DNA from: an uncultured Pelagibacteraceae bacterium
Lineage (GTDB): Bacteria > Pseudomonadota > Alphaproteobacteria > Pelagibacterales > Pelagibacteraceae
Length of the DNA stretch: 64,000 nucleotides
Assembly: GCA_902633185.1 (NCBI GenBank)
Contig: CACPFN010000004.1
Coordinates: forward strand, 24,758 to 88,757
Direction: 5' to 3'
Below the pieces are notes generated by a model. The model was not told the DNA's origin. It did no database searches and was given only the letters and a program-made list of their open reading frames with translations. Position numbers and translations under genes: made by a program. Positions within the stretch are counted from its first letter, which is position 1. Each line of letters begins with the position of its first letter. This document shows, piece by piece, positions 43,492 through 53,800 of the stretch.

Positions 43492-45447
43492 ATGTCAAAA
43501 AAACTTTGGGAACCGTCTAAAGAACTTATAAAAAATTCAAATTTATTTGCTTATGAGAAATTTATTTCAAAATATTATAAATATAATTTTTCAAGAAATT
43601 ATAAAAAGTTGTTAAAATGGAGTGTAAAAAATCCAAATGATTTTTGGAATTCAATCTGGGAATATTTTGAAGTTGTAGGTGAAAAAACTGATAAATTTAA
43701 ACTAACAAAGGACCTTATTAATAGTAAGTTTTTTGTTAATTCAAAATTAAATTTTGCAGAAAATCTTTTAGCTAAAAACTCCAATCAAAAAGCTATCACA
43801 TTTGTTAGTGAAAATGGTTACAGAGAGCAAAAATCCTGGAAAGAACTTAATATAGATGTAAAAAAAATAATTACATTTTACAAAAAAATAAATATTTCTG
43901 AAAAGGATAGGATAGCAGCATATACTGCAAATCAGATAGAAACAGTTGAGTGTTTCTTAGGTGCTAGCGCTATAGGATCAATCTGGAGCTCGTGCTCACC
44001 TGATTTTGGTGTACCTGGTGTTATCGAACGTTTTTCCCAAATTAAACCTAAATTACTAGTTATTACTGATAAATATTATTATAACGGAAAGGAAATAAAT
44101 ATTATTGAGAGATTGCCTAAAATATTAAAAAAAATAAAAAGTATAAAATCAGTATTAATTTTAAATTACCCTGGAAAAAAATTAAAAAAAATTAACAAAA
44201 TTAAAAATATAAAAATTTATAATTTCACTGGGATTAAAAAACTTGAAATAAGCAGAAATAAATTAAAAAAATTTGATTTTGACCACGAATTAGCAATTTT
44301 ATACTCAAGCGGCACTACAGGTAAACCAAAATGTATTTGCCATAGAGCTGGTGGTGTTTTATTGCAACATTTGAAAGAGCATCAATTACATTGCAATATA
44401 AAACCAAATGATAATGTATTTTACTTTACAACTTGTGGATGGATGATGTGGAATTGGCTTGTTACAGCCCTAGCATCTAAAGCATCAATATTGCTATTTG
44501 ATGGTTTTCCTATGCATAAATCTCCAGAGTTATTGTTAAAAATTGCAAATAAGGAGAAAGTTACTCTATTTGGTATAAGTGCGAAATATATTGATCAACT
44601 TATTAAACAGAATGTTAAGGTAAAAGAAAAAATAAAACTCAAGTTTTTAAAAACCATTTGTTCTACAGGATCTCCACTTTCTAAAGATGGTTTTGAATTT
44701 GTTTACAGAAATATAAAAAAAAATGTTCATTTAGCATCTATTTCTGGAGGAACAGATATTGTCTCCTGCTTTGTAAATGGAAACATTTATTCATCTGTAA
44801 ACATTGGCGAAATACAAAACAATGGCCTTGGCATGGATACAGCAGTGTTTTCTGAAAAAGGTAAATCAATTTTAAATAAAAAAGGAGAATTAGTTTGCAG
44901 AAACCCTTTTCCATCAATGCCTTTAAAATTTTGGAATGATCCTGGAAAAGTTAAATATAAAAAAGCTTATTTTTCAAAATTTAAAAATATTTGGCATCAT
45001 GGAGATTATGCCGAGAGAAAAAATAATGGGTCTTATATTATTTATGGAAGATCTGATGCAACATTAAACCCAGGCGGTGTTAGACTTGGCACAGCTGAAA
45101 TTTATTCTGTTGTAGAAAAATTTGAAGAAGTAAAAGAGTCTATCGTAATAGGTCAATCTTGGGATAACGATGTAAGAATAATACTTTTTGTAATATTATC
45201 AAAAAATAATAGATTAGATGAAAAATTAATTTCGAAATTAAAAACAACAATTAGATATGAGGCTTCTCCAAGACATGTACCTGCTAAAATAATTGCAGTA
45301 AATGATATTCCCAGAACTAAGAATGGTAAAATTGTAGAGGTAGCTGTTAAAAATATAATAGACGGCAACAAAATAAATAATATTGAAGCATTATCCAATC
45401 CATCTGCTTTAAATGAATATAAAAATCTTATTGAATTAAAATCGTAA
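43492..45447 (+). CDS. Acetoacetate-CoA ligase
   Basis: ANL-family ligase of 651 residues that activates acetoacetate to acetoacetyl-CoA. Distinguishing segments are SIWSSCSPDFGVPGVIERFSQI, the P-loop ILYSSGTTGKPKCICHRAGG, TTCGWMMWNWLVTAL and YGRSDATLNPGGVRLGTAEIY, which fit acetoacetyl-CoA synthetase better than acetyl-CoA synthetase. It overlaps the aminotransferase start by one base (TAATG). Suggests use of ketone bodies or polyhydroxybutyrate-derived acetoacetate. Confidence 0.9.
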   Translation: MSKKLWEPSKELIKNSNLFAYEKFISKYYKYNFSRNYKKLLKWSVKNPNDFWNSIWEYFEVVGEKTDKFKLTKDLINSKFFVNSKLNFAENLLAKNSNQKAITFVSENGYREQKSWKELNIDVKKIITFYKKINISEKDRIAAYTANQIETVECFLGASAIGSIWSSCSPDFGVPGVIERFSQIKPKLLVITDKYYYNGKEINIIERLPKILKKIKSIKSVLILNYPGKKLKKINKIKNIKIYNFTGIKKLEISRNKLKKFDFDHELAILYSSGTTGKPKCICHRAGGVLLQHLKEHQLHCNIKPNDNVFYFTTCGWMMWNWLVTALASKASILLFDGFPMHKSPELLLKIANKEKVTLFGISAKYIDQLIKQNVKVKEKIKLKFLKTICSTGSPLSKDGFEFVYRNIKKNVHLASISGGTDIVSCFVNGNIYSSVNIGEIQNNGLGMDTAVFSEKGKSILNKKGELVCRNPFPSMPLKFWNDPGKVKYKKAYFSKFKNIWHHGDYAERKNNGSYIIYGRSDATLNPGGVRLGTAEIYSVVEKFEEVKESIVIGQSWDNDVRIILFVILSKNNRLDEKLISKLKTTIRYEASPRHVPAKIIAVNDIPRTKNGKIVEVAVKNIIDGNKINNIEALSNPSALNEYKNLIELKS

Positions 45448-46670
45448 TGATTAAAGATACAATCAAAAATTTAAGTTTGTCAGCAACACTAAAAATAAAT
45501 GAAAAATCAAAAGTTATTGAAATTGAAGGAAAAAATATTATTAAGTTTGGATTTGGACAATCACCATTTCCAGTTCCAATTACTATTGTTGAAGAATTAA
45601 AAAAAAATGCACATCAAAAAAGTTATTTACCTATCCAAGGATTAGATAAATTAAGAGGTTCAATCGCAAAATATGAGTCAAAAAAGAAAAATTATAATTT
45701 TGACTCAGATCAAGTCATAATAGGTCCTGGTACCAAAGAGCTTATGTTCTTGATGCATTTAGCATTTGAAGGCGAAGTTTTACTGCCAGCTCCAAGTTGG
45801 GTATCTTATAAGCCACAATCAATAATAGCTAAAAATAACTATAATTGGATACAAACATCTGCTGAAAATAATTGGTTTCCTAAAGCTCAAGAAATAGAAA
45901 AAATTATTTTGAAAAAACCGGATAAAAAATATCTTTTATTTCTTAATTCTCCAAATAATCCATCAGGACAATTATGCGAAAATTTAAAAGAAATTTCTTT
46001 AATAGTAAAAAAATATAATATTTTAGTTTTATCAGATGAAATTTATTCTGAATTAACATTTGATAAAAATTATATTTCTATTTTTGAACACTGCCCTGAT
46101 AATGTCATAATAAGTAACGGACTTAGTAAATGGTGTGGCGCTGGAGGATGGAGACTTGGGTACTTTATAATACCAAAGAAAAAAATTGAATTACTTAAAT
46201 CTATGAAAGTTTTAGCAAGTGAAACTTTTTCCGCCGTAAGTTCACCAATACAGTTTGCTGCAATATCTGCTTTTAATGCTAACCATGATAAATATATCTT
46301 AAAATCAAAAAAAATTCTTAAAGCCGTTGGAGAATACGTATATAGAAATTTAAAATCTAATAATATTATTATGAACAAACCCATGGGTGGCTTTTATTTG
46401 ATGCCTGAATTTTTGAACAAGAAATTTAATAATTCTTCAATCATGTGTAATGAAATTTTAACTAATTTAAATATTGCTTTACTTCCAGGAAGTGACTTTG
46501 GATTTGATGAAAAAAGGATGATTGTTCGTCTAAGTTTTACAGATTTTGACGGCGATATATTTATGAAAAATATTAATGAAAAAACTGATATTAATGATGA
46601 GTTAATAAAATTGTACGCCCCTAAGGTTGTAGAAGGAGTAAATAAATTAAAATCTTGGGTTGAAAAATAA
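45447..46670 (+). CDS. Class I/II PLP-dependent aminotransferase
   Basis: Fold-type I aminotransferase of 407 residues. The PLP lysine is Lys228 in SNGLSKWCGAGGWRLGYF; Asn171 (NSPNNPSG), Asp197 and Tyr200 (LSDEIYSE) complete the cofactor site. Overall wording is that of the aspartate/aromatic aminotransferase group, but substrate is not predictable. It is translationally coupled to the acetoacetyl-CoA synthetase gene. Confidence 0.85.
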   Translation: MIKDTIKNLSLSATLKINEKSKVIEIEGKNIIKFGFGQSPFPVPITIVEELKKNAHQKSYLPIQGLDKLRGSIAKYESKKKNYNFDSDQVIIGPGTKELMFLMHLAFEGEVLLPAPSWVSYKPQSIIAKNNYNWIQTSAENNWFPKAQEIEKIILKKPDKKYLLFLNSPNNPSGQLCENLKEISLIVKKYNILVLSDEIYSELTFDKNYISIFEHCPDNVIISNGLSKWCGAGGWRLGYFIIPKKKIELLKSMKVLASETFSAVSSPIQFAAISAFNANHDKYILKSKKILKAVGEYVYRNLKSNNIIMNKPMGGFYLMPEFLNKKFNNSSIMCNEILTNLNIALLPGSDFGFDEKRMIVRLSFTDFDGDIFMKNINEKTDINDELIKLYAPKVVEGVNKLKSWVEK

Positions 46671-46778
46671 CAATCAGTTAAAAAATTCCTTAATTAATAA
46701 TACTTATATTAACTGAATTTACTAGACACTCGTAGTAATAAATAGTTAGATTCGATTTTAAAACTTTAGAGAGGGTAT

Positions 46779-47786
46779 ATGAAAAAAATATTATCAACAA
46801 TATCAAGCTCTCTGATTATTTTTGCTGCTATATTTTCATTCGGATCAATAGCAAAATCAGCAGAGTTTTTTACAATAGGCACAGGGGGACCAACTGGAGT
46901 TTATTTTCAGACAGGAAACGCTATTTGTAAAATGTTACACAAATCAGCAATTAGTGCTGAACATGGTAGAAAAAAAGGTATGAAAGATAAAGCTTACAGA
47001 TGTACCGCTCCTTCAACTGGAGGCTCAAATTATAACATCGGACAAATAAAAGATGGCGAGTTTCAATTTGGTGTAGCACAATCTGACTGGCAATATCATG
47101 CTTACAATGGATCAAGCAAATGGGAAGGGAAACAATTCAAAAATTTAAGAGCTGTTTTCTCAGTACATAATGAGCCATTTCAAATCTGGGCTAGAAAAAA
47201 AGCAAAAGTCAAAGATTTTATGGGTCTCAAAGGAAAAGTAGTAAACATTGGAAATCCAGGTTCTGGTCAAAGAGGAACTATGGAAGAATTAATGAAAGCT
47301 ATGGGAGTTGATAACAGCTTCTTTAAATCAGTTACTGAGCTAACATCTTCAGAGCAAGTAAAAGCTCTATGTGATGGTAAAATTGATGCGTTTGGATATT
47401 CAGTAGGTTTTCCAAATGGGGCAATGGAACAAGCGGCAACATGTGCAGCTAAAGCTATGCCAATCAATTTAACAGGAGATGTAATTGATGGAATTATAAG
47501 TGGAGCTGATTATTATGCATCTGCAACAATTCCAAAAGGTACTTATACTAAACAGAAAAAAGATGTAACTACATTCGGTGTTAAAGCTACTGTAGTAACA
47601 AGTGTGGATGTATCTGAAGATTTAGTTTACCAAGTTACAAAAGCTGTTTTTGAAAATTTTGATGATTTTAGAAAACAACATCCAGCCTTTGCTCCTTTAG
47701 AGAAAAAAAATATGATAGCTGATGGTTTATCAGCACCACTTCATCCTGGAGCTGTTAAATACTACAAAGAAGCTGGTTTAATGTAA
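46779..47786 (+). CDS. TAXI-family TRAP transporter solute-binding protein
   Basis: Periplasmic binding protein (335 residues) with a cleavable signal (residues 1-28, AKSA before EFF). It begins with FTIGTGGPTGVYFQTGNAICKML, the TAXI-family hallmark, and retains NIGNPGSGQRGTMEELM. Ribosome-binding site AGAGAGGG precedes the ATG. It is separated from the permease by a terminator-like hairpin. TAXI systems elsewhere take up C4/C5 dicarboxylates or glutamate-like compounds; the ligand here is unknown. Confidence 0.93.
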   Translation: MKKILSTISSSLIIFAAIFSFGSIAKSAEFFTIGTGGPTGVYFQTGNAICKMLHKSAISAEHGRKKGMKDKAYRCTAPSTGGSNYNIGQIKDGEFQFGVAQSDWQYHAYNGSSKWEGKQFKNLRAVFSVHNEPFQIWARKKAKVKDFMGLKGKVVNIGNPGSGQRGTMEELMKAMGVDNSFFKSVTELTSSEQVKALCDGKIDAFGYSVGFPNGAMEQAATCAAKAMPINLTGDVIDGIISGADYYASATIPKGTYTKQKKDVTTFGVKATVVTSVDVSEDLVYQVTKAVFENFDDFRKQHPAFAPLEKKNMIADGLSAPLHPGAVKYYKEAGLM

Positions 47787-47809
47787 TTAAATCTATATAA
47801 AAAAAATTG

Positions 47810-47843
47810 AGGCCCAATTATATCTATTGGGCCTTTTTTTTTA
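47810..47843 (+). terminator. Terminator/attenuator between TAXI binding protein and permease
   Basis: A perfect 9-base-pair stem (AGGCCCAAT, 47810-47818; ATTGGGCCT, 47826-47834) with a 7-base loop and nine T residues. Its position between two genes of one transporter suggests partial termination, giving more binding protein than permease. Confidence 0.9.
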
Positions 47844-47856
47844 TATATTAAGCTGA

Positions 47857-50178
47857 ATGTCATCAGACATAGAAAAAAAAATTGAAAATAAGATTAAAGA
47901 AGATCTTTCTCCTACAAGAAACCTATCAGGATTTCATTTAAAGTTAGTTGCAGTTATTGCAATAACCTGGTCTTTATTCCAGTTTTGGTATGCTTCACCA
48001 TTTCCATTTTGGCTTAATTTTGGAATGTTTAAAGGTTTACCTGCTAGAGCAATTCACCTTGGTTTTGCACTTTTGTTAGCTTTTTTAATATTTCCATATG
48101 CACGGGGTAAAAAAGTAAATTTTGTGGATATATTAATTGCAATAACAGGTGCCGTTTGTTGTTTATATATTTATTTTTTTTATGATCAATTAGTAGATAG
48201 GGGTGGAATATTACTTAAAATAAATCTTTCTGATAATTTTACTATTCCAATTGAATTAATACTGGGAATAATTGGAATATTAATTCTTCTAGAAGCTACA
48301 CGCAGAGTAATAGGTATCCCATTAGTCGTTATTGCAGTTTGTTTTTTGTTATTTTCTTATTTTGGTCAATATGCACCAGATATAATTTCACATGGTGGAT
48401 TATCATTAAAAAGGTTAGTTGGTTTTCAATGGTTTGATCAAGAAGCAATTTTTGGAATTCCAATAGGTGTCTCTGTTGATTTCATTTTTCTCTTTGTACT
48501 TTTTGGAGCACTTCTAGAGACTGCTGGAGGAGGTAAATATTTTTTAGATTTAGCTTTTGCGTTGGTTGGAAAAATGCGAGGTGGTCCTGCCAAAGCAGCC
48601 ATTCTTGGATCTGGTATGACAGGATTAATCTCAGGATCATCAATTGCTAATACAGTTACAACTGGAACATTTACAATTCCAATTATGAAAAAGACAGGTT
48701 TTTCCAAAGAAAAAGCGGGTGCAATCGAAGTATCTTCTTCAGTTAATGGTCAAATAATGCCTCCTGTTATGGGAGCAGCAGCTTTTGTGATGGCAAGTTT
48801 TATTGGTGTTACATATTTTGAAGTTGTCAAACATGCTTTTTTACCAGCTATAATTTCTTACATTGCGCTATTTTATATATCCCACCTTGAAGCACTTAAA
48901 TTAAATTTAAAAGGTATGGATGAAAACGATATTCCAAAATTGAAAAAAACATTTTTTGAAGGAATACATTTTTTAGTTCCAATATTTGTTCTTATATATC
49001 TACTAGTTTATATGAGGCTTACAGCTTCTTACTCTATTTTTTTTGCAACAATAACATTAATTATAGTCAATTTTTTAAATAAAATTTTTAAAGAGAAGAA
49101 CTTTAAGAATGCTTTAATATATTGGTATAACCAAACTGTTGTTGGTTTCGAAAAGGGCGCCTTGAATATGGTTAGTGTCGGAATAGCAATTGCAACAGCA
49201 GGTATTATAGTTGGTGCAGTTGGATCTACAGGTTTAAGCACTAATTTAATAATTGTAATCGAGTCGATTGCAAAAGATAATGTTATTATTCTTTTATTTT
49301 TAACTATTATTTTGTGTTTACTATTGGGTATGGGTTTACCAACTACAGCAAACTATGTTGTTGTAGCATCTCTAATGGCAACTGTTCTTGTTGATGTTGG
49401 AAATGCATCAGGATTTATTTTTCCTTTAATTGCGGTTCATTTATTCGTATTCTATTTTGGTCTAATGGCAGACGTAACACCTCCAGTTGGATTAGCATCT
49501 TACGCAGCTGCTGCTATTTCTGGTGGAGACCCATTAAGAACAGGAGCCCAGGCATTTTGGTATAGTCTGAGAACAGGAATACTTCCTATTGTATTCTTAT
49601 TTAACAGCGAGTTATTATTAATTGGTATTGAAAGTATATGGCATGGCTTAATGGTCATAGCAACTTCGTTGATTGGGATTTTAGTTTTTACTTCTGCTAC
49701 TCAGGGATGGTTTATAAATAAACTGAGATGGTATGAGATTATTATTTTTTTAATAATTTCAATATCATTATTATCTCCAGAATTTATTCTAAACAAATTT
49801 TACCCAAAATATAACTATTTAAGTATTGAAGAAATAAACAAAAAACAGTTTGATTATAATAAAGAGATTAGAATTAAAATTACTAGACTAACAGAGTACG
49901 GTGAAAGATATAAATTATTTGTAATTGAAAAAAATAGTTTTGATGAAAATTTCAGTTTAGATGATTATGGAATGAGCTTAGTTGTAGAAGATAATAAAAC
50001 CATAATTGATACTTTAAAATGGAATGGAATTGCAAAAAAATCTGGTTTAGATATGGGAGATATTATTAATGAATTTAAAATTGAAAATCAGAATAGACCA
50101 AAAAAAGAAATAATTTATCCTATCGCTCTTATTCTTTTATCAATCTTTGTTTATTTAAATATAAGAAGAAGAATTTAG
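47857..50178 (+). CDS. TRAP transporter fused 4TM/12TM permease with C-terminal DUF3394/PDZ-like domain
   Basis: A 773-residue membrane protein fusing DctQ- and DctM-type parts, as in TAXI systems. The large part holds GSGMTGLISGSSIANTVTTGTFTIP and PPVMGAAAFVMASFIGV, typical DctM sequences, and many membrane helices. After the last transport helices the C-terminus (about 650-750) is a soluble segment with IAKKSGLDMGDIINEFK, resembling a PDZ/DUF3394 module, and a final hydrophobic segment. Works with the binding protein upstream as an Na+-driven symporter. Confidence 0.92.
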   Translation: MSSDIEKKIENKIKEDLSPTRNLSGFHLKLVAVIAITWSLFQFWYASPFPFWLNFGMFKGLPARAIHLGFALLLAFLIFPYARGKKVNFVDILIAITGAVCCLYIYFFYDQLVDRGGILLKINLSDNFTIPIELILGIIGILILLEATRRVIGIPLVVIAVCFLLFSYFGQYAPDIISHGGLSLKRLVGFQWFDQEAIFGIPIGVSVDFIFLFVLFGALLETAGGGKYFLDLAFALVGKMRGGPAKAAILGSGMTGLISGSSIANTVTTGTFTIPIMKKTGFSKEKAGAIEVSSSVNGQIMPPVMGAAAFVMASFIGVTYFEVVKHAFLPAIISYIALFYISHLEALKLNLKGMDENDIPKLKKTFFEGIHFLVPIFVLIYLLVYMRLTASYSIFFATITLIIVNFLNKIFKEKNFKNALIYWYNQTVVGFEKGALNMVSVGIAIATAGIIVGAVGSTGLSTNLIIVIESIAKDNVIILLFLTIILCLLLGMGLPTTANYVVVASLMATVLVDVGNASGFIFPLIAVHLFVFYFGLMADVTPPVGLASYAAAAISGGDPLRTGAQAFWYSLRTGILPIVFLFNSELLLIGIESIWHGLMVIATSLIGILVFTSATQGWFINKLRWYEIIIFLIISISLLSPEFILNKFYPKYNYLSIEEINKKQFDYNKEIRIKITRLTEYGERYKLFVIEKNSFDENFSLDDYGMSLVVEDNKTIIDTLKWNGIAKKSGLDMGDIINEFKIENQNRPKKEIIYPIALILLSIFVYLNIRRRI

Positions 50179-50594
50179 CTTAGACCAGCATGGGGTAACT
50201 TACGTTGAAGTATTTTCCAAATACCTGTAGCAGATGCAATAATTTTACCTTTACATTCTAAATAGCACTCTAAAAAAACCATGCTTTTTGTTTTTTTTTT
50301 AATTTTTACATATCCAAAAATTTCATCACCAATAGTTGAAGGTCCGATAAAGTTAATATTAAGTGTTATAGTTACACAAGGCTGATTACCCGAAATTCTA
50401 TGGGCTCCAGATCCACACCCGGTATCAATAATCGATGCTATATACCCACCATGAGTTATGCCAGCTCTGTTAAGATGGTTTTTTTTTATTTTAGTTTTAA
50501 ATTCATATTTAGTTTTTGAGATATCTCTTAGTAGCAAACCACCATTGTGTCTCATGAAACCTTTTTTAACGCTAATTTGTCTAAATTTTTTCAT
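50175..50594 (-). CDS. PaaI-type hot-dog thioesterase
   Basis: A 139-residue single hot-dog domain with NRAGITHGGYIASIIDTGCGSGAHR; the HGG-x-(15)-D pattern marks the acyl-CoA thioesterase site of the PaaI/YbgC group. Convergent with the TRAP permease (4-base overlap). Its ATG overlaps the stop of a 27-codon membrane ORF as TAATG. Substrate unknown. Confidence 0.85.
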   Translation of the reverse strand: MKKFRQISVKKGFMRHNGGLLLRDISKTKYEFKTKIKKNHLNRAGITHGGYIASIIDTGCGSGAHRISGNQPCVTITLNINFIGPSTIGDEIFGYVKIKKKTKSMVFLECYLECKGKIIASATGIWKILQRKLPHAGLS

Positions 50595-50677
50595 TAAATT
50601 ATTAAAGTTATTAAAAATAATATTATTAACACTATTACAAAAAAATAAATTACAGATTTTTGCAAAGATATTTTCAT
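50594..50677 (-). CDS. Putative 27-residue single-span membrane peptide
   Basis: A short ORF, MKISLQKSVIYFFVIVLIILFLITLII, with GAAGGA a few bases upstream of the ATG and a TAATG overlap with the thioesterase start. The peptide is one membrane helix with a basic N-terminus. It could be a real small protein or a leader ORF coupling translation of the thioesterase. AT-rich sequence often encodes such strings by chance, so confidence is limited. Confidence 0.4.
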   Translation of the reverse strand: MKISLQKSVIYFFVIVLIILFLITLII

Positions 50678-50691
50678 TTTTCCTTCTTTTT

Positions 50692-50768
50692 TGGTGCGCC
50701 TGCTAGGAGTCGAACCCAGAACCTCCTGGTCCGTAGCCAAGCGCTCTATCCAATTGAGCTACAGGCGC
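50692..50768 (-). tRNA. tRNA-Arg (anticodon ACG)
   Basis: A 77-base cloverleaf on the minus strand: acceptor GCGCCTG/CAGGCGC, anticodon stem CTTGG/CCAGG enclosing CTACGGA (ACG at 50732-50734), T arm CTGGGTTCGACTCCTAG, encoded CCA. The A34 would be deaminated to inosine to read CGN codons. Confidence 0.96.
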
Positions 50769-50879
50769 TAAATATAATCTATTCTTTTAACATTTATTAT
50801 TAATTTTACTAAATTTTAATAATGGTCAAAAATATACATCTATTAAAAGTAAATAATATATATATATACAAATAGCGAA

Positions 50880-53800
50880 ATGAGTGAAAAATTACTAGTT
50901 CCAGATATTGGAGATTTTGAAGAAGTAGAAATCATAGAAATTCTTGTAAAAGAAGGAGATAAAATCTCTAAAAATGACCCTGTAATAACTTTAGAAAGTG
51001 ATAAATCAAGTGTTGAAGTGCCATCTGCTTTTGAGGGTGTTGTAGATAGTATTAATATAAAGATTGGTGATAAAGTTTCTAAAGGAGATTTGATACTAAC
51101 ATTATCCTCTGAGAATGGAACTAAGCAAAAACAAGAAACTATTGAAAAGATACCACCTCCAACGGAAAAAATAATTGCCGAAGCGGAAAATTCTAATGGA
51201 TATAATAATACTGAATTAGATACTAGTGCACATAAAGAGATCAAAGTAGAAAATACACAAGTAGAAGAACATAATGAAAGATTAGAAATAGTTGAAAATA
51301 ATAATGATATTGATCCTCAAGAGACAAAAGAATGGTTAGAATCTTTGTCTGCTGTAGTATATTCCGAAGGACCTGAGAGAGCTCATTTTTTAATTAAACA
51401 ATTAATTGATCAGGCATATAAAGAGGGATCAAATATACCCTACACCCAAAATACACCATACATAAACACCATACCAGCAGATGAAGAGATAAAATCTCCA
51501 GGCGATCAAAATATCGAAAGAAAAATCAGAGCACTAATTCGATGGAATTCAGCAGTGATGGTTGTGAGAGCAAACATGAGAGATCCTTCATTGGGAGGTC
51601 ACATTGGGACATTTGCTTCAGCAGCAACTCTTTATGATATAGGAATGAATCATTTTTGGAGAGCTAAAAGCAATAAATTTGGTGGAGATTTAATTTATTT
51701 CCAAGGACATTCAGCGCCAGGTATTTACGCTAGAGCTTTTTTGGAAGGAAGACTTGACGAGAAGCAATTAGATAGATTCAGACAGGAAGTTTACCCAGGA
51801 GGTTTGTCATCTTATCCTCATCCATGGCTGATGCCTAAGTTTTGGCAGTTTCCAACTGTTTCCATGGGTCTTGGACCAATGATGGCAACCTATCAGGCAA
51901 GATTTATGAAATATCTTATTAATAGAAAATTAATAAAAGATGAGAATAGAAAAGTTTGGTCTTTCTTAGGAGATGGTGAAATAGACGAACCAGAAGCTCT
52001 AGGATCTATTGGTTTAGCAGCAAGAGAAAAGTTAGATAACTTGATTTATGTTGTGAACTGCAACCTACAAAGATTAGATGGTCCAGTAAGAGGCAATGGT
52101 AAAATTATTCAAGAATTAGAAGGAATTTTTAGAGGAGCTGGATGGAACGTAATTAAGGTCATTTGGGGATCATATTGGGATCCTTTACTCGCAAATGATA
52201 AATCAGGTTTACTTGTAAAAAGAATGAACGAAGCAGTTGATGGTGAATACCAAGCCTTTAAAGCAAAAGGCGGTTTATATGTTAGAGATAACTTCTTTGG
52301 GAAATATCCTGAACTTAAAAATCTAGTTGCAAGTTATACAGATAGCGATATTTGGAAATTAAATAGAGGCGGTCACGACCCGCATAAAGTTTATGCTGCT
52401 TATCATAAAGCTATTAATACAAAAGATAGACCAACAGTCATATTAGCTAAAACAATTAAAGGATATGGTATGGGAAAATCTGGTGAAAGTATAAATACAA
52501 CCCATCAGCAAAAAAAATTAGGTGTAGATGATTTGCTATATTATAGAGATAGATTTGATGTTCCATTAACAAATGAACAAGTCAAAAATATAGAATACTT
52601 TAGACCTGATGAAAATTCAGAGGAAATAAAATACTTAAAAAAAAGAAGATTGGCTTTAGGAGGATATATTCCTGAGAGATCGTCTTTTTCGAAACCAATC
52701 AAAACACCAAGTAATGATATTTTTGACTTTATGAAAAAATCAACCGGTGAAAAAGAAATGTCAACTACTATGGCACTTGTTAGGATGTTGACGAATTTGC
52801 TAAGAGATAAAAATGTTGCTCCAAGACTTGTTCCAATAATCCCTGATGAAGCAAGAACATTTGGTATGGAAGGTTTTTTCCAAAAAATAGGTATATATGC
52901 GCATGAAGGTCAAAAATATGAGCCAGAGGACTCAGCTCAATTAAGCTCTTACAAGGAAGAGAAAAGTGGTCAAGTTTTAGAGGAAGGAATAAATGAGGCT
53001 GGATCCATGGCATCATGGATAGCTGCAGGAACATCGTATTCAAATCATGATATAGAAATGATACCAATTTATCTTTTTTATTCTATGTTTGGTTTTCAAA
53101 GAACTGGCGATTTTGCGTGGGCAGCTGGAGATAGTCAAACAAGGGGATTTTTAATTGGAGCTACAGCTGGAAGAACAACTTTGGCTGGAGAGGGGCTTCA
53201 ACACCAAGATGGTCATAGTCATTTATTAGCATCAACAATTCCAAATTGTGTTTCTTATGATCCAACCTTTCATTATGAATTAGCTACAATTTTTAAAGAA
53301 GGTTTAAGACGAATGCATGAAAAACATGAAAATATTTTTTACTATATTACAACAATGAATGAAAATTATTCTCATCCAGAGATGCCCAAAGATTGTGAAG
53401 AAGGCATATTAAAAGGGATGTATAAAATAAAAGATTTCAGCAAGAATAAAAAAAATAAGATTCAATTATTGGGTTCAGGAACAATTTTAAGAGAGATGAT
53501 TGAAGCAGCAGAAATTTTACAAAATGAATATCAAGTTGATAGTGAAGTATGGAGTGTTACCAGTTTTAATGAATTAAGAAGAGATGGACTTGAAACAGAA
53601 AGGTATAATTTGCTTAATCCAGGAGCAGAGAAAAAAATCTCTTACGTTGAAAATTGCCTTGGAAAAACCGAAGGTCCTATTTTAGCAGCTTCAGATTACA
53701 TGAGAATGAATTCTGACCAAATTAGACCTTACATAAATAAAAGTTTTTATTCATTGGGTACAGATGGATTTGGTAGAAGTGATACAAGAAAAAATCTAAG

